A DNA stretch of 64,000 nucleotides. Origin: Pseudonocardia sp. TRM90224. Lineage in GTDB: Bacteria > Actinomycetota > Actinomycetes > Mycobacteriales > Pseudonocardiaceae. The DNA is taken from assembly GCF_021245725.1 (NCBI RefSeq), contig NZ_JAJGSX010000008.1, forward strand, positions 62,001-126,000, in the 5' to 3' direction. Positions 29,648-37,202 of this stretch are shown in pieces. Under the pieces are notes generated by a model. That model had not been told where the DNA came from and searched no databases. It was given only the letters and a program-made list of their open reading frames with translations. Made by a program: the position numbers and the translations under genes. The number at the start of each line of letters is the position of its first letter. Position 1 is the first letter of the stretch.

Positions 29648-30505
29648 TTAGCGGGACCTCGCGAAGACGCCGTCCGGGAAGGCACCTGCCGCGACCACCT
29701 GGCGCGCGAGCCCGCGCCCGAGCTCGCCCAGCCGCGCGGTCGCGTCCGCGCCGATCGTCCGGTACGGGCCGGCGCCCAGCCGGTTCGTGTCGTCCTCGAT
29801 CCGGGCGCGCAGCGCGGCACCGTCGGCGGTGAGCGCGCCGTCGGCGTCGAGGATGCCGCGCTCGCGCAGCCGCGCGACCGCGGCCGCCCATTCCTCGTCC
29901 GACCAGCCGCGGCTCTTCTTCGCGAACGGCGTGACGAAGCCGTTGCCCGTCGCCGTGTAGCTGACCAGCGCCTCCAGCCCGTCGAGCTCGGCATCGAGCA
30001 GGAGCAAGACGTGCCCGTCGCCGCGATGCTCGCGCAGGATGGTGATCGCGTGCCAGAGCACCGTGCGCGGCTCGACGGGCCACTCCAGGTCGAGGTGCCC
30101 CGCCGCCAGCGCGCGCCCCTGCACCGTGCACGCCTCGGCGGCCTTGCGGGCGATCTCCGCGGCCTCGGCGACCTCCGGCGACTCGAGCCCGTCGGCGCCG
30201 AGCATGCGGCGCAGCGTCGCGTCGACGGCGGCGTACCGGGCCGCTGTGATCGTCGCCGGGTCGGCCAGCTCCCAGGCCGCCGGAATGCTGCGGGCGACGA
30301 GGCCGGGGTGGAAGTTGTAGAACGTCGCCGTCACGACCGAAGGCCCGACCGCGCCCATCGGGGCCGAGCGGCTCGCGAAGTACGGCATGCGCCCGCGTTT
30401 GAGCCCGATCGCGGTGAGGTGCTCCTCCGTCTCCGGCGCGAAGTAGCTCATCGCGTGAAGGGGTTCGAGAACGCGGGCGACGCGGCCGGCAGCTGCTGTA
30501 TCCAC
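29648..30505 (-). CDS. SCO6745-like protein
   Basis: 285-residue cytosolic protein of the actinobacterial SCO6745-type family. Family marks: ARVLEPLHAMSYFAPETEEHL, SRSAPMGAVGPSVVTATFYNFHP, VARSIPAAWE, and a C-terminal winged-helix-like half with WSDEEWAAAVARLRERGILD and a final LGRGLARQVV. The function of the family is unknown to me; the C-terminal half resembles a MarR-like fold. GTG at 30505 is inferred because it preserves the conserved N-terminal helix; GGAGG lies 13 nt upstream, rather far. Downstream is hairpin D. Confidence 0.8.
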   Translation of the reverse strand: MDTAAAGRVARVLEPLHAMSYFAPETEEHLTAIGLKRGRMPYFASRSAPMGAVGPSVVTATFYNFHPGLVARSIPAAWELADPATITAARYAAVDATLRRMLGADGLESPEVAEAAEIARKAAEACTVQGRALAAGHLDLEWPVEPRTVLWHAITILREHRGDGHVLLLLDAELDGLEALVSYTATGNGFVTPFAKKSRGWSDEEWAAAVARLRERGILDADGALTADGAALRARIEDDTNRLGAGPYRTIGADATARLGELGRGLARQVVAAGAFPDGVFARSR

Positions 30506-30534
30506 CGGCCGGACGGTACCTCCAGCGCGGAGGT

Positions 30535-31641
30535 TCAGCTGATCTCCGCAACGGCATCCGGGTGCAGCAGCCCGATCGTCGCCGCGTGCGCCGCGATCTG
30601 CGTGCTGTCGTCGACCGCGAGCATCGGCACACCGGCGGCCGAGACCTCGGCCGCGAGCGCGTCGACCTCCAGCACCCTGCTGCGCAGCGCGTGCCGGGTG
30701 CGCCGGATGTAGACGGCGGTGATCCGGTCGGGGTGCTCCCGCGCGAGCGTCGCGTAGATCTCGGGGTCGGCCTGCCCGGAGTCGCCGATCAGCACCAGCG
30801 AGAGCCGCGGGTGCTCGCCGAGCAACCGGCGCACGACGCCGAGCTTGTGCTCCTGCGCGCCGATCCGGAAGAGCCCGCTCTTCGACGGCCCCCAGTCGGT
30901 GAGCAGCAGCGGCCCCAGCGGGAACCGGCGCAGCGCGATGAACTCCAACAGCATCTCGTGCAGGTTCCACGGGCTGGTGGAGAGATAGAAGACCGGCCGC
31001 GGCGGGCCGGCGGCCTCCACCAGCGCCCGGTAGAGCGCGGCGGCGCCGGGCAGCGGCGTGCGGTCGCGGGTCTCGGTGAGCAGTGTCGCTCGGATGAACT
31101 CCATGCCCCGGCTGATGCCGGTCTCCAGGATCGTGTCGTCGACGTCGCTGACGATCCCGATCTCCGACTCCGGGTCGACCACGAGCACCTGCGCCGACGC
31201 CCGCGCCCCGTCCTTGAGCTCCAGCGGCACCTCGTGCCACCCCGGCGTGATCACGTCGACGTCCAGCACTGCGTCGAGGTAGCCGTCGCGGTCGGTGCGC
31301 ACCCGCCGCGGCCCCAGCGGCTCCCCCACCTGCACCATCGCGCCCGGCACCTCGACGGTCAGGAACCGCGCGATGCTCGAGCGCAGGATCGCCCGGCGCG
31401 AGCGCCGGGTCGGCTTGGCCGCACTCGGGATGCCGACGGCAGGCGCGGCCACCTCCGGTCGCCCGTAGACGACCCGCGCGCCGACCCGCACCTTGCGCGT
31501 GGTGCCGTGCCCGATGAACGGCACGACCATCGGGTGGTGGCGGCCGCGGACCCGCAACGCGAGCAGCACGCCCTCCTGGACGATGTCCTCGACGATCATC
31601 GCCGCTCTGACGAGAACCTTCCGCAGCTGCACGCGCACCAC
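30535..31641 (-). CDS. APP1-like phosphatidate phosphatase domain protein (DUF2183)
   Basis: About 368 residues. The C-terminal half is the APP1 catalytic domain of the HAD superfamily: nucleophile motif IVSDVDDTILETG, FYLSTSPWNLHEML, LTDWGPSKSGLFRI, HKLGVVRRLL and IGDSGQADPEIYA. The N-terminal 170 residues form the beta-rich lead domain usual in bacterial homologues. In yeast App1 dephosphorylates phosphatidate; in bacteria the substrate is unproven. The start is uncertain (GTG at 31641 or 31638, ATG at 31599); none has a good ribosome site. It is divergent from the HAD phosphatase gene at 31715. Confidence 0.87.
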   Translation of the reverse strand: MVRVQLRKVLVRAAMIVEDIVQEGVLLALRVRGRHHPMVVPFIGHGTTRKVRVGARVVYGRPEVAAPAVGIPSAAKPTRRSRRAILRSSIARFLTVEVPGAMVQVGEPLGPRRVRTDRDGYLDAVLDVDVITPGWHEVPLELKDGARASAQVLVVDPESEIGIVSDVDDTILETGISRGMEFIRATLLTETRDRTPLPGAAALYRALVEAAGPPRPVFYLSTSPWNLHEMLLEFIALRRFPLGPLLLTDWGPSKSGLFRIGAQEHKLGVVRRLLGEHPRLSLVLIGDSGQADPEIYATLAREHPDRITAVYIRRTRHALRSRVLEVDALAAEVSAAGVPMLAVDDSTQIAAHAATIGLLHPDAVAEIS

Positions 31642-31714
31642 GTCGTGTGGGTACAGCACCGCGCGCCGCGGCGCCACAGCGGGCCCCCGATACGCACGAA
31701 CGTAGGCTCCCTCC

Positions 31715-32380
31715 GTGCGCACAGCCCTCCTCGACCTCGACGGCACGCTCGTCGACTCCGCCGCCCTGATCACGGAGCACCTCTCGGCCGCGCTCGCGTC
31801 CGTCGGGAGGCCGGTGCCGGCCGCCGACCTCCGCTCGTTCGTCGGCCCGCCCTTCGAGACCGCCCTGCCGGCGCTCGGGCTGACCGGGGAGCAGACGGCG
31901 GCCGTGGTGACGGCGTACCGCGCCTCGTACGACAAGGTCGCCGCCACGCAGACGCCGCTCTACCCGCGGGTCCCCGAGCTGCTGCAAGGCCTCGCCGACG
32001 CAGGCATCCAGCTGGCGGTCGCGACCTCCAAGCCGGAGCGGCTCGCCCGTGCGATCGCCGCCGGGGTCGGCATCGCGGGCCGGTTCGCACTGGTCGGCGG
32101 CGCCGACCACGTCGGCGGGCGGGTCGGGAAGGCGGCCGTTGTCGGGTCGGTGCTGGAGCGGCTGGCCGTCGACCCGACGCGCGAGCCCGTCGTCATGGTC
32201 GGCGACCGCCACCACGACGTCGACGGCGCCGCGGAGCACGGCATCCCGACCGTCGCGGTGACCTGGGGTTACGCCGAGCCGGGCGAGCTGCATGGCGCGG
32301 CGAAGGTCGTCGGCGACGTCGACGAGCTGCTCGACGTGCTGACCTCCGGCGCGGTGTGGTCGGTGCCGCCGCCGGCCTGA
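31715..32380 (+). CDS. HAD superfamily phosphatase, phosphoglycolate phosphatase-like
   Basis: 221-residue cytosolic HAD hydrolase. Motif I is LLDLDGTLVDS (nucleophile Asp), motif II ATSKPE, motif III lysine near GGRVGKAAVV, motif IV VMVGDRHHDVDGA. The cap is the alpha-helical C1 type, as in Gph/PpaX enzymes. HHDVDGAAEHGIPTVAVTWGY is typical of the phosphoglycolate phosphatase-like branch. GTG at 31715 follows TAGGCT by exactly 6 nt, pointing to a leaderless transcript. Substrate could be phosphoglycolate or pyrophosphate. Confidence 0.92.
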   Translation: MRTALLDLDGTLVDSAALITEHLSAALASVGRPVPAADLRSFVGPPFETALPALGLTGEQTAAVVTAYRASYDKVAATQTPLYPRVPELLQGLADAGIQLAVATSKPERLARAIAAGVGIAGRFALVGGADHVGGRVGKAAVVGSVLERLAVDPTREPVVMVGDRHHDVDGAAEHGIPTVAVTWGYAEPGELHGAAKVVGDVDELLDVLTSGAVWSVPPPA

Positions 32381-32422
32381 ACTATCAGCATTCTGTCAGC
32401 GCGCCGTGCGCATGCTGGCGGC

Positions 32423-33250
32423 ATGACCATCTCCGCTGCCCGCACCAACCCCGGTACCGCCGTCGCCGCCGATGGCACCCGGATCGCCTACCAGCGCATC
32501 GGCGAGGGACCGCCCGTCGTCGTGCTACCCGGCGCTTTGAACCACGGCGAGGCGTGGCGGGACGTCGCTGAGCAGCTTGCGGCCGAGTACACGTTCCTGC
32601 TCGTCGACCGGCGGTTCTACCCCCCGAGCGGGGCCGGGCCGACCCCGTCGTCGTTCACGGCGGAGACCGCGGACGTCCGGGCGATGATCGAGGCGGCCGG
32701 CGAGCCGGTGCACCTGTTCGGCCACTCCTACGGCGGGCTGCTCGCCCTGCACGCGGCGCTCGCCGACCCGTCGGGTATCCGGTCGTTGCTGCTGTACGAG
32801 CCGCCGGTGCTGGCGGGCGGACCGCACGTCGCCCCTGTGCTGCAACGGTTCCGCGAGCAGCTCGACGGCGGGAACCCCCTCGGGGCACTCATGATTTTCC
32901 TCACCGAGATCGTGAAGGTCGACCCCGCGGAGCTCGGCAACATGATCGGCGATGACGGGCCGCCGCCGACGACCGAAGAGGTCGCCGGGTTCGTCGACCC
33001 GCTCCTGCACGACATCGAGTCGCTGAGCGGGATGCCGACCGACCCGACGCACTGGTCGCCGATCGAGCTGCCCGTGCTGCTCATGGCCGGCGGGCGGAGC
33101 TGGGGCAGCGTGCAGGCGAGCACGGCGGCGATCCGCGCGGCGCTGCCGGGCGCCGAGGTCGTGACGTGGCCGGAGCAGACGCACTTCGCCAACATGCTGG
33201 TGCCCGACGAGGTGGCGGCGACCCTCCGCGAGTACCTGCGGAAGCACTAG
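32423..33250 (+). CDS. Alpha/beta hydrolase
   Basis: 275 residues. VVVLPGALNHGEAWRDVAEQL, FLLVDRRFYPPSG, nucleophile elbow LFGHSYGGLLAL (Ser in GHSYGG), LLYEPPVL, and the late PEQTHFANML with the catalytic His make a complete esterase/epoxide-hydrolase-like fold. The substrate is unknown. It follows the HAD gene by 42 bp and may share its transcript, although CATGCT 6 nt before the ATG also fits an own leaderless start. Downstream lies the hairpin pair of 33386-33529. Confidence 0.9.
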   Translation: MTISAARTNPGTAVAADGTRIAYQRIGEGPPVVVLPGALNHGEAWRDVAEQLAAEYTFLLVDRRFYPPSGAGPTPSSFTAETADVRAMIEAAGEPVHLFGHSYGGLLALHAALADPSGIRSLLLYEPPVLAGGPHVAPVLQRFREQLDGGNPLGALMIFLTEIVKVDPAELGNMIGDDGPPPTTEEVAGFVDPLLHDIESLSGMPTDPTHWSPIELPVLLMAGGRSWGSVQASTAAIRAALPGAEVVTWPEQTHFANMLVPDEVAATLREYLRKH

Positions 33251-33385
33251 GCCGCGAAGTTCCCCAGGTGCCGGGAGCGCCCGGAGGTTGGGGGGCGGCG
33301 CGCACTCAGTCATGAGAAGGCGTGAATGACGGTGAGTTGACCACGTCCGAGGGCTCCCTGTCGCAGCCGCCGGGTCGGACGTCTT

Positions 33386-33436
33386 GAACGAACGGCACTC
33401 TCGTCCAATAGGTGTGGACGAAAGTGCCGTTCGTTC
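33386..33436. terminator. Hairpin B1
   Basis: Left arm 33386-33406 and right arm 33416-33436 pair at 20 of 21 positions; core AACGGCACT. The 9-nt loop AATAGGTGT shares ATAGGT with hairpin B2, 95 bp away. Lies between convergent genes and may act as a bidirectional terminator. Confidence 0.7.
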
Positions 33437-33480
33437 ACCACGTGCCCGTGGCTTTCCTGCCCCAACCCCGGGGTGAGCTG

Positions 33481-33529
33481 CGCGAACGGCACTTTCGGAC
33501 GATAGGTTGGCCTGAAAGTGCCGTTCGCG
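33481..33529. terminator. Hairpin B2, second copy of B1
   Basis: Arms CGCGAACGGCACTTTC (33481-33496) and GAAAGTGCCGTTCGCG (33514-33529) pair perfectly over 16 bp. The loop again contains ATAGGT, so B1 and B2 are diverged copies of one element. Confidence 0.7.
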
Positions 33530-33615
33530 CGCATCCCGGCGCTCGCAGGACGCGCCCAGCCCATGGTGATCCACGGTGGTGCGTCGCGCACGCATCCTGC
33601 TCTCGGGGACGCGGC

Positions 33616-34101
33616 TCAGCGGCGCACGACCTTCGCCACCACCGAGAGCAGCGCGAACAGTGGCCCCTGCAGCGCGGGCGGCGGTTTGACGAACCGCACC
33701 TCCGCGGTGTGGGCGCGGGCGACGGGCGCGAAGTCGAGCAACGTGCCACCGCGCCCGACGGCGGCGTCCATCCCGGCGTAGAACCCTTCCGTGCCCAGCG
33801 CCGGGCGGGTCTGCCAGATCGCGCGCGCACCGCCGTCCAGTGCGGTCATCGCGTGCACGGTGCCGCGCGGGATCTCCAGCACCTCCCCTGCGGCGACCAC
33901 CCGCTCCTCGGTGCCGACCAGCACCCGGAGGCTGCCCTCGAGGATCTCGAAACGCTCGTCCTGCGCGGGGTGGAAGTGCGCGGGCGGCAACGCCCCGCCC
34001 TTCGCCCAGACGGACTCGACCTCGAGCAGCTCGGCGTCCGCGACCCTGACGGTGAGCGTCTGGTGCGGGGAAAGCCGGTACGTGGCGCCGGTCACCGGCA
34101 C
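33616..34101 (-). CDS. Cupin domain protein
   Basis: About 161 residues. A single cupin barrel: motif 1 PPAHFHPAQDERFEILEGSL carries the metal-binding His, His, Glu set, motif 2 GEVLEIPRGTVHAM the final His. Length and motif spacing fit the small quercetinase/RmlC-like cupins found in many actinomycetes. After the barrel there is a hydrophobic tail (LQGPLFALLSVVAKVVRR), which is unusual and might contact membrane. The start is uncertain: GTG at 34101 gives a compact protein; GTG at 34140 would put the start at the foot of hairpin A2. Enzyme or binding role is not decidable. Confidence 0.8.
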   Translation of the reverse strand: MPVTGATYRLSPHQTLTVRVADAELLEVESVWAKGGALPPAHFHPAQDERFEILEGSLRVLVGTEERVVAAGEVLEIPRGTVHAMTALDGGARAIWQTRPALGTEGFYAGMDAAVGRGGTLLDFAPVARAHTAEVRFVKPPPALQGPLFALLSVVAKVVRR

Positions 34102-34144
34102 ACGATCACACGGTGAGGGGCGCAGGACAACGTCCCTCACCCCG

Positions 34145-34214
34145 AACTTCCCCACCGTTTTGCCTATTTGCACACCCCGGAAGGCGTGCAGGTTGGCAAA
34201 ACGGTGGGGAAGTT
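34145..34214 (-). terminator. Hairpin A2 after the sugar-binding protein gene (repeat family A)
   Basis: Arms AACTTCCCCACCGTTTTGCC (34145-34164) and GGCAAAACGGTGGGGAAGTT (34195-34214) are perfectly complementary over 20 bp; an inner TGCAC/GTGCA stem continues after a small internal loop. It starts 11 nt after the stop of the gene at 34225. Confidence 0.8.
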
Positions 34215-34224
34215 GGGGCTGCGG

Positions 34225-35214
34225 TCAGCACTCCGTCTTGTAGAAGTACTGCTCCTTCTGCGTCATGTCGGCCTGGGTCAGCGCCACGAGGTCCGTCTGG
34301 ATCTCGCGGGTGACGGCCTTGCCCTCGATCGCGGCGACGGCCTGCTGCACGCCCTGCTTGCCGATCGTGGCCGGGTCCTGTGCGATGAGCGCGGCGACCT
34401 CGCCCGCCTTCAGGTCCTCGACCTGGTTGGGGCTGGCGTCGAAGCCGACGAGCTTGACCTGCTCGGTCTTGCCGGCGTTGCGCAGACCGGTCGCGGCACC
34501 CTCACCGGAGTTGAGGTTGGTCGCGAAGATCGCAGTCAGGTCGGGGTCGCTGGAGAGCTTCGCCGAGACCTTCTGCGCGGCAACGGACGGCTCGTTGTCG
34601 GTGTACTCCTGCCCGAGCGACGTGATGCCGGGGAACTTCTTGATCTCCTCCTCGAAGCCCTTCGCGCGCGCGTCGGTCGTCGAGGTGCCGGCCTTGGTGT
34701 TCAGCACGAGCACCTTGCCCTTCTCCCCGATCAGCTTCGCGACGGTCTGCGCGGCGAGTCGCCCGCCCTGCTCGTTGTTCGACGAGACGGTCGAGAGCGC
34801 CACCCCGGTGTCCTGCAGCCGCGTGTCGACCTCGACGACCTTGATCCCGGCGTCCTTCAGCTGCGTCATCGGGTTGGCCAGCGCGACGTCGTCGGTCGGC
34901 GCGATCAGCACGCCCGCCGGCTTCGTGGCGAGCACACCGGTGACGATCGGCGTCTGCAGTGCCGCCTCGAACTTGTCGGGCGCCTGCGTGTCGATCTGGT
35001 AGCCCAGCGCCGCGGCCTCCTGCTGCGCGCCGCACTGCATCGAGATGTAGAACGGCTCGGCCTTGACGCCGGGGATGAGCACGAGGTTCTTGTTCGCCGG
35101 GGCGGCGCCGGTGCCACCTCCGTTGCCGCTGCCGATCGTCCCGCCGCCGCAGCCGGCGAGCACGGCCGCCAGCGTCACGGCGCCCACGACACCCCAGACC
35201 CGCTTGCCCGTCAT
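34225..35214 (-). CDS. Sugar ABC transporter substrate-binding lipoprotein (ribose/RbsB type)
   Basis: 329-residue lipoprotein of the periplasmic-binding-protein type I fold. Signal VVGAVTLAAVLAGC ends in a lipobox LAGC; then a Gly/Ser linker. The binding domain has VLIPGVKAEPFYISMQCGAQ, PAGVLIAPTDDVALANPM, GKVLVLNTKAGTSTTDARA, FATNLNSGEGAATGLRNAG and VKLVGFDASP, the classic RbsB layout. ATG at 35214 has GGGAGG 6 nt upstream. It is last of an ATPase-permease-binding protein operon, next to a glycerol kinase, suggesting a polyol or small sugar substrate. Confidence 0.94.
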   Translation of the reverse strand: MTGKRVWGVVGAVTLAAVLAGCGGGTIGSGNGGGTGAAPANKNLVLIPGVKAEPFYISMQCGAQQEAAALGYQIDTQAPDKFEAALQTPIVTGVLATKPAGVLIAPTDDVALANPMTQLKDAGIKVVEVDTRLQDTGVALSTVSSNNEQGGRLAAQTVAKLIGEKGKVLVLNTKAGTSTTDARAKGFEEEIKKFPGITSLGQEYTDNEPSVAAQKVSAKLSSDPDLTAIFATNLNSGEGAATGLRNAGKTEQVKLVGFDASPNQVEDLKAGEVAALIAQDPATIGKQGVQQAVAAIEGKAVTREIQTDLVALTQADMTQKEQYFYKTEC

Positions 35215-35243
35215 CGTGCCTCCCCATCGAGTAGATCCGGCGG

Positions 35244-36245
35244 TCAGCGTTCCCGCGACCGCCGTCGCACCTGGTCGAACCACACCGCGGCCACCAGCAC
35301 GCCGCTGATCGCCACCGGCTGCCAGAACTGCTGCACGCCGACGATCACGAACCCCTTGGTCAGCACGGCCGGGATGAACACCCCGATGACCGTGCCGAAC
35401 ACCGTCCCGATGCCGCCGAACAGGCTGGTCCCGCCCAGCACGACGGCCGCGATCGCGTTGAGGTTGTCGGTCGAGTGGCCGCCGATCGTCGTCGTGCCGA
35501 AGTAGGCGAGCGACATGAACCCGGCCAGCCCCGCCAGCAGTCCGACGCCCGTGTAGACGCGGATCAGGTGCCCGCTGACGGGGATGCCGGCGCGCCGCGC
35601 GGCCTCCGCGTTCGACCCGACCGCAAACGTGCGCCTGCCGAATCTCGTCGTGTGCAGGAGCCAGCCGCCGAGCAGGGTCACGAGCGCCGCCAGCGCGACC
35701 ATGTGCGGGATCTGCGCCGTCTGGCCGAAGCCGAGGCCGTCGCGCAGGATCTTCGGCACCGTGCGGACGTCGACACCGTCGGTGGTGAGCTGTGCGGCGC
35801 CGAGCGCGGCACCGAACGACCCGAGCGTCACGATCAGCGGCGGCAGCTTCGCCTTCGCGATCAGCAGGCCGTTGACCAGCCCCCATGCCGAGCCCGCGAC
35901 GAGGGCGGCGAGCAGTCCCAGCAGGACGATGCCGACGCCCGCGCCGGACGCGTTGCTGCCGGGGCTGAGGCCCTCCATCACCTTGGCCCCGATGACGCCG
36001 GCGAACACCAGCACCGAGCCGACCGAGAGGTCGATGCCCGCCGTGATGATCACGAACGTCATCCCGACCGCCAACACGAGCAGCACCGACGCCTCGATCA
36101 GCAGCGTCTGCAGCGTGAACAGGGTCGGGAAGGCGTCCGGCCGCAGCAGGCTGAACAGCACGCAGAGCACGACCAGCACGAGGCCGATCCAGAATGTCGA
36201 CGCGCCGAGCAGGCGCTGCCGCAGTGGTCGACGCTCGTCGTTCAC
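35244..36245 (-). CDS. Sugar ABC transporter permease (RbsC type)
   Basis: 333-residue inner-membrane permease of the branched-chain/ribose (BPD_transp_2) family with about 10 helices. The helix segment FVIITAGIDLSVGSVLVFAG near residue 65-85 and LAYFGTTTIGG, NLNAIAAVVLGGTSLFGG and GTVIGVFI near 230-285 are the diagnostic RbsC motifs. GTG at 36245 overlaps the stop of the ATPase gene by 4 bp (GTGA), and the solute-binding gene follows after 29 bp. This gene order, ATPase-permease-binding protein, is usual for CUT2 importers. Confidence 0.94.
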   Translation of the reverse strand: MNDERRPLRQRLLGASTFWIGLVLVVLCVLFSLLRPDAFPTLFTLQTLLIEASVLLVLAVGMTFVIITAGIDLSVGSVLVFAGVIGAKVMEGLSPGSNASGAGVGIVLLGLLAALVAGSAWGLVNGLLIAKAKLPPLIVTLGSFGAALGAAQLTTDGVDVRTVPKILRDGLGFGQTAQIPHMVALAALVTLLGGWLLHTTRFGRRTFAVGSNAEAARRAGIPVSGHLIRVYTGVGLLAGLAGFMSLAYFGTTTIGGHSTDNLNAIAAVVLGGTSLFGGIGTVFGTVIGVFIPAVLTKGFVIVGVQQFWQPVAISGVLVAAVWFDQVRRRSRER

Positions 36246-37018
36246 CGGTCGTCCTCCTGCGTGAGCGCGCCGGTCATCGCGCCGACGAGCTGTTCGAGCG
36301 TCACCTCGGCCGCGGCGAACCGGGCCACCCGCGCGCCCATCCGCAGCACCTCGATCCGGTCGGCGACCGCCAGCACCTCCGGCATGTTGTGGCTGATCAG
36401 CACGACCGCGACGCCGTCGTCCCGGACCGCCCTGATCACGTCGAGGACCCGCTCGCGCTGCACGACGCCGAGCGCGGCCGTCGGCTCGTCGAGGAAGACC
36501 ACCCGGCTCGCCCACACCACCGAGCGGGCCACCGCAACACTCTGCCGCTGCCCGCCGGAGAGCGAGCCGATCGGGACGTCGAGGCTCTGCAACGTCACTC
36601 CCAGCCGGGCGAAGTGCTCGGCGGCCTGCGTCCGCATGGTCGCCTTGTCCAGCATGCCCAGCGCGCCGAGCAGGCCGGGGCGGCGCAGCTCCCGGCCGAG
36701 GAAGAGGTTGGCCGCGGGATCGAGGTCGGGCGCGACGGCGAGGTCCTGGTAGGCGGTCTCGATGCCCAGCTGACGGGCGGCCGTCGGGGAGTCGAGCACC
36801 ACCGGTCGCCCGTCGATCAGGATCTCGCCGGAGTCCGGGCGCTCGACCCCGGAGAGGCACTTCACGAGCGTCGACTTGCCGGCGCCGTTGTCGCCGATCA
36901 GCGCGACGACCTCGCCGGCCGCGATGTCGAACGACGCACCGCGCAACGCCTGCACCGAGCCGTAGCTCTTGCGCAGCTCACGCGCCCGCAGCAAAGGCTC
37001 CGCGACCGATCCGGACAC
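36242..37018 (-). CDS. Sugar ABC transporter ATPase, single-domain CUT2 type
   Basis: 258 residues. Walker A GDNGAGKST near residue 43, Q-loop region AYQDLAVAPDLD, signature LSGGQRQSVAVARSV, Walker B VVFLDEPTAAL and switch ISHNMPEV are complete. One nucleotide-binding domain only, whereas RbsA of enterobacteria has two; the single-domain form is common in actinobacterial CUT2 systems (frcA-like). GTG at 37018 follows GGGGGA by 8 nt. It is first in the importer operon, separated from the glycerol kinase gene by hairpin A3. Confidence 0.94.
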   Translation of the reverse strand: MSGSVAEPLLRARELRKSYGSVQALRGASFDIAAGEVVALIGDNGAGKSTLVKCLSGVERPDSGEILIDGRPVVLDSPTAARQLGIETAYQDLAVAPDLDPAANLFLGRELRRPGLLGALGMLDKATMRTQAAEHFARLGVTLQSLDVPIGSLSGGQRQSVAVARSVVWASRVVFLDEPTAALGVVQRERVLDVIRAVRDDGVAVVLISHNMPEVLAVADRIEVLRMGARVARFAAAEVTLEQLVGAMTGALTQEDDR

Positions 37019-37140
37019 GTCGTCGTCCCCCTGATCTTTCCGGCCCCTGATCTTCCGGCGTCCGCGCACACTAACCCCGCGCGGGCGCCGTGCAAGGTCA
37101 CGAACGCGTGACGCCGACGACGCCCACCACCCGAACTTCA

Positions 37141-37195
37141 CCACCGTTTTGCCAACCTGCACACCGTTTGCCTGTGCAGGTTGGCAAAACGGTGG
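37141..37195 (-). terminator. Hairpin A3 after the first glycerol kinase gene (repeat family A)
   Basis: A perfect 23-bp stem: arms 37141-37163 (starts CCACCGTTTTGCCAACC) and 37173-37195, with a 9-nt loop. It begins 7 nt after the stop of the kinase gene at 37203. Flanks AACTTCA and GGACC are decayed ends of the longer family A arm. Confidence 0.85.
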
Positions 37196-37202
37196 GGACC
37201 TT

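Larger units (their letters stand above)
33251..33615. other. 365-bp convergent intergenic region with two related hairpins
   Basis: Between the convergent hydrolase and cupin genes. No coding signal was accepted. Apart from the two stem-loops annotated separately, the rest is unremarkable GC-rich sequence. Confidence 0.75.
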
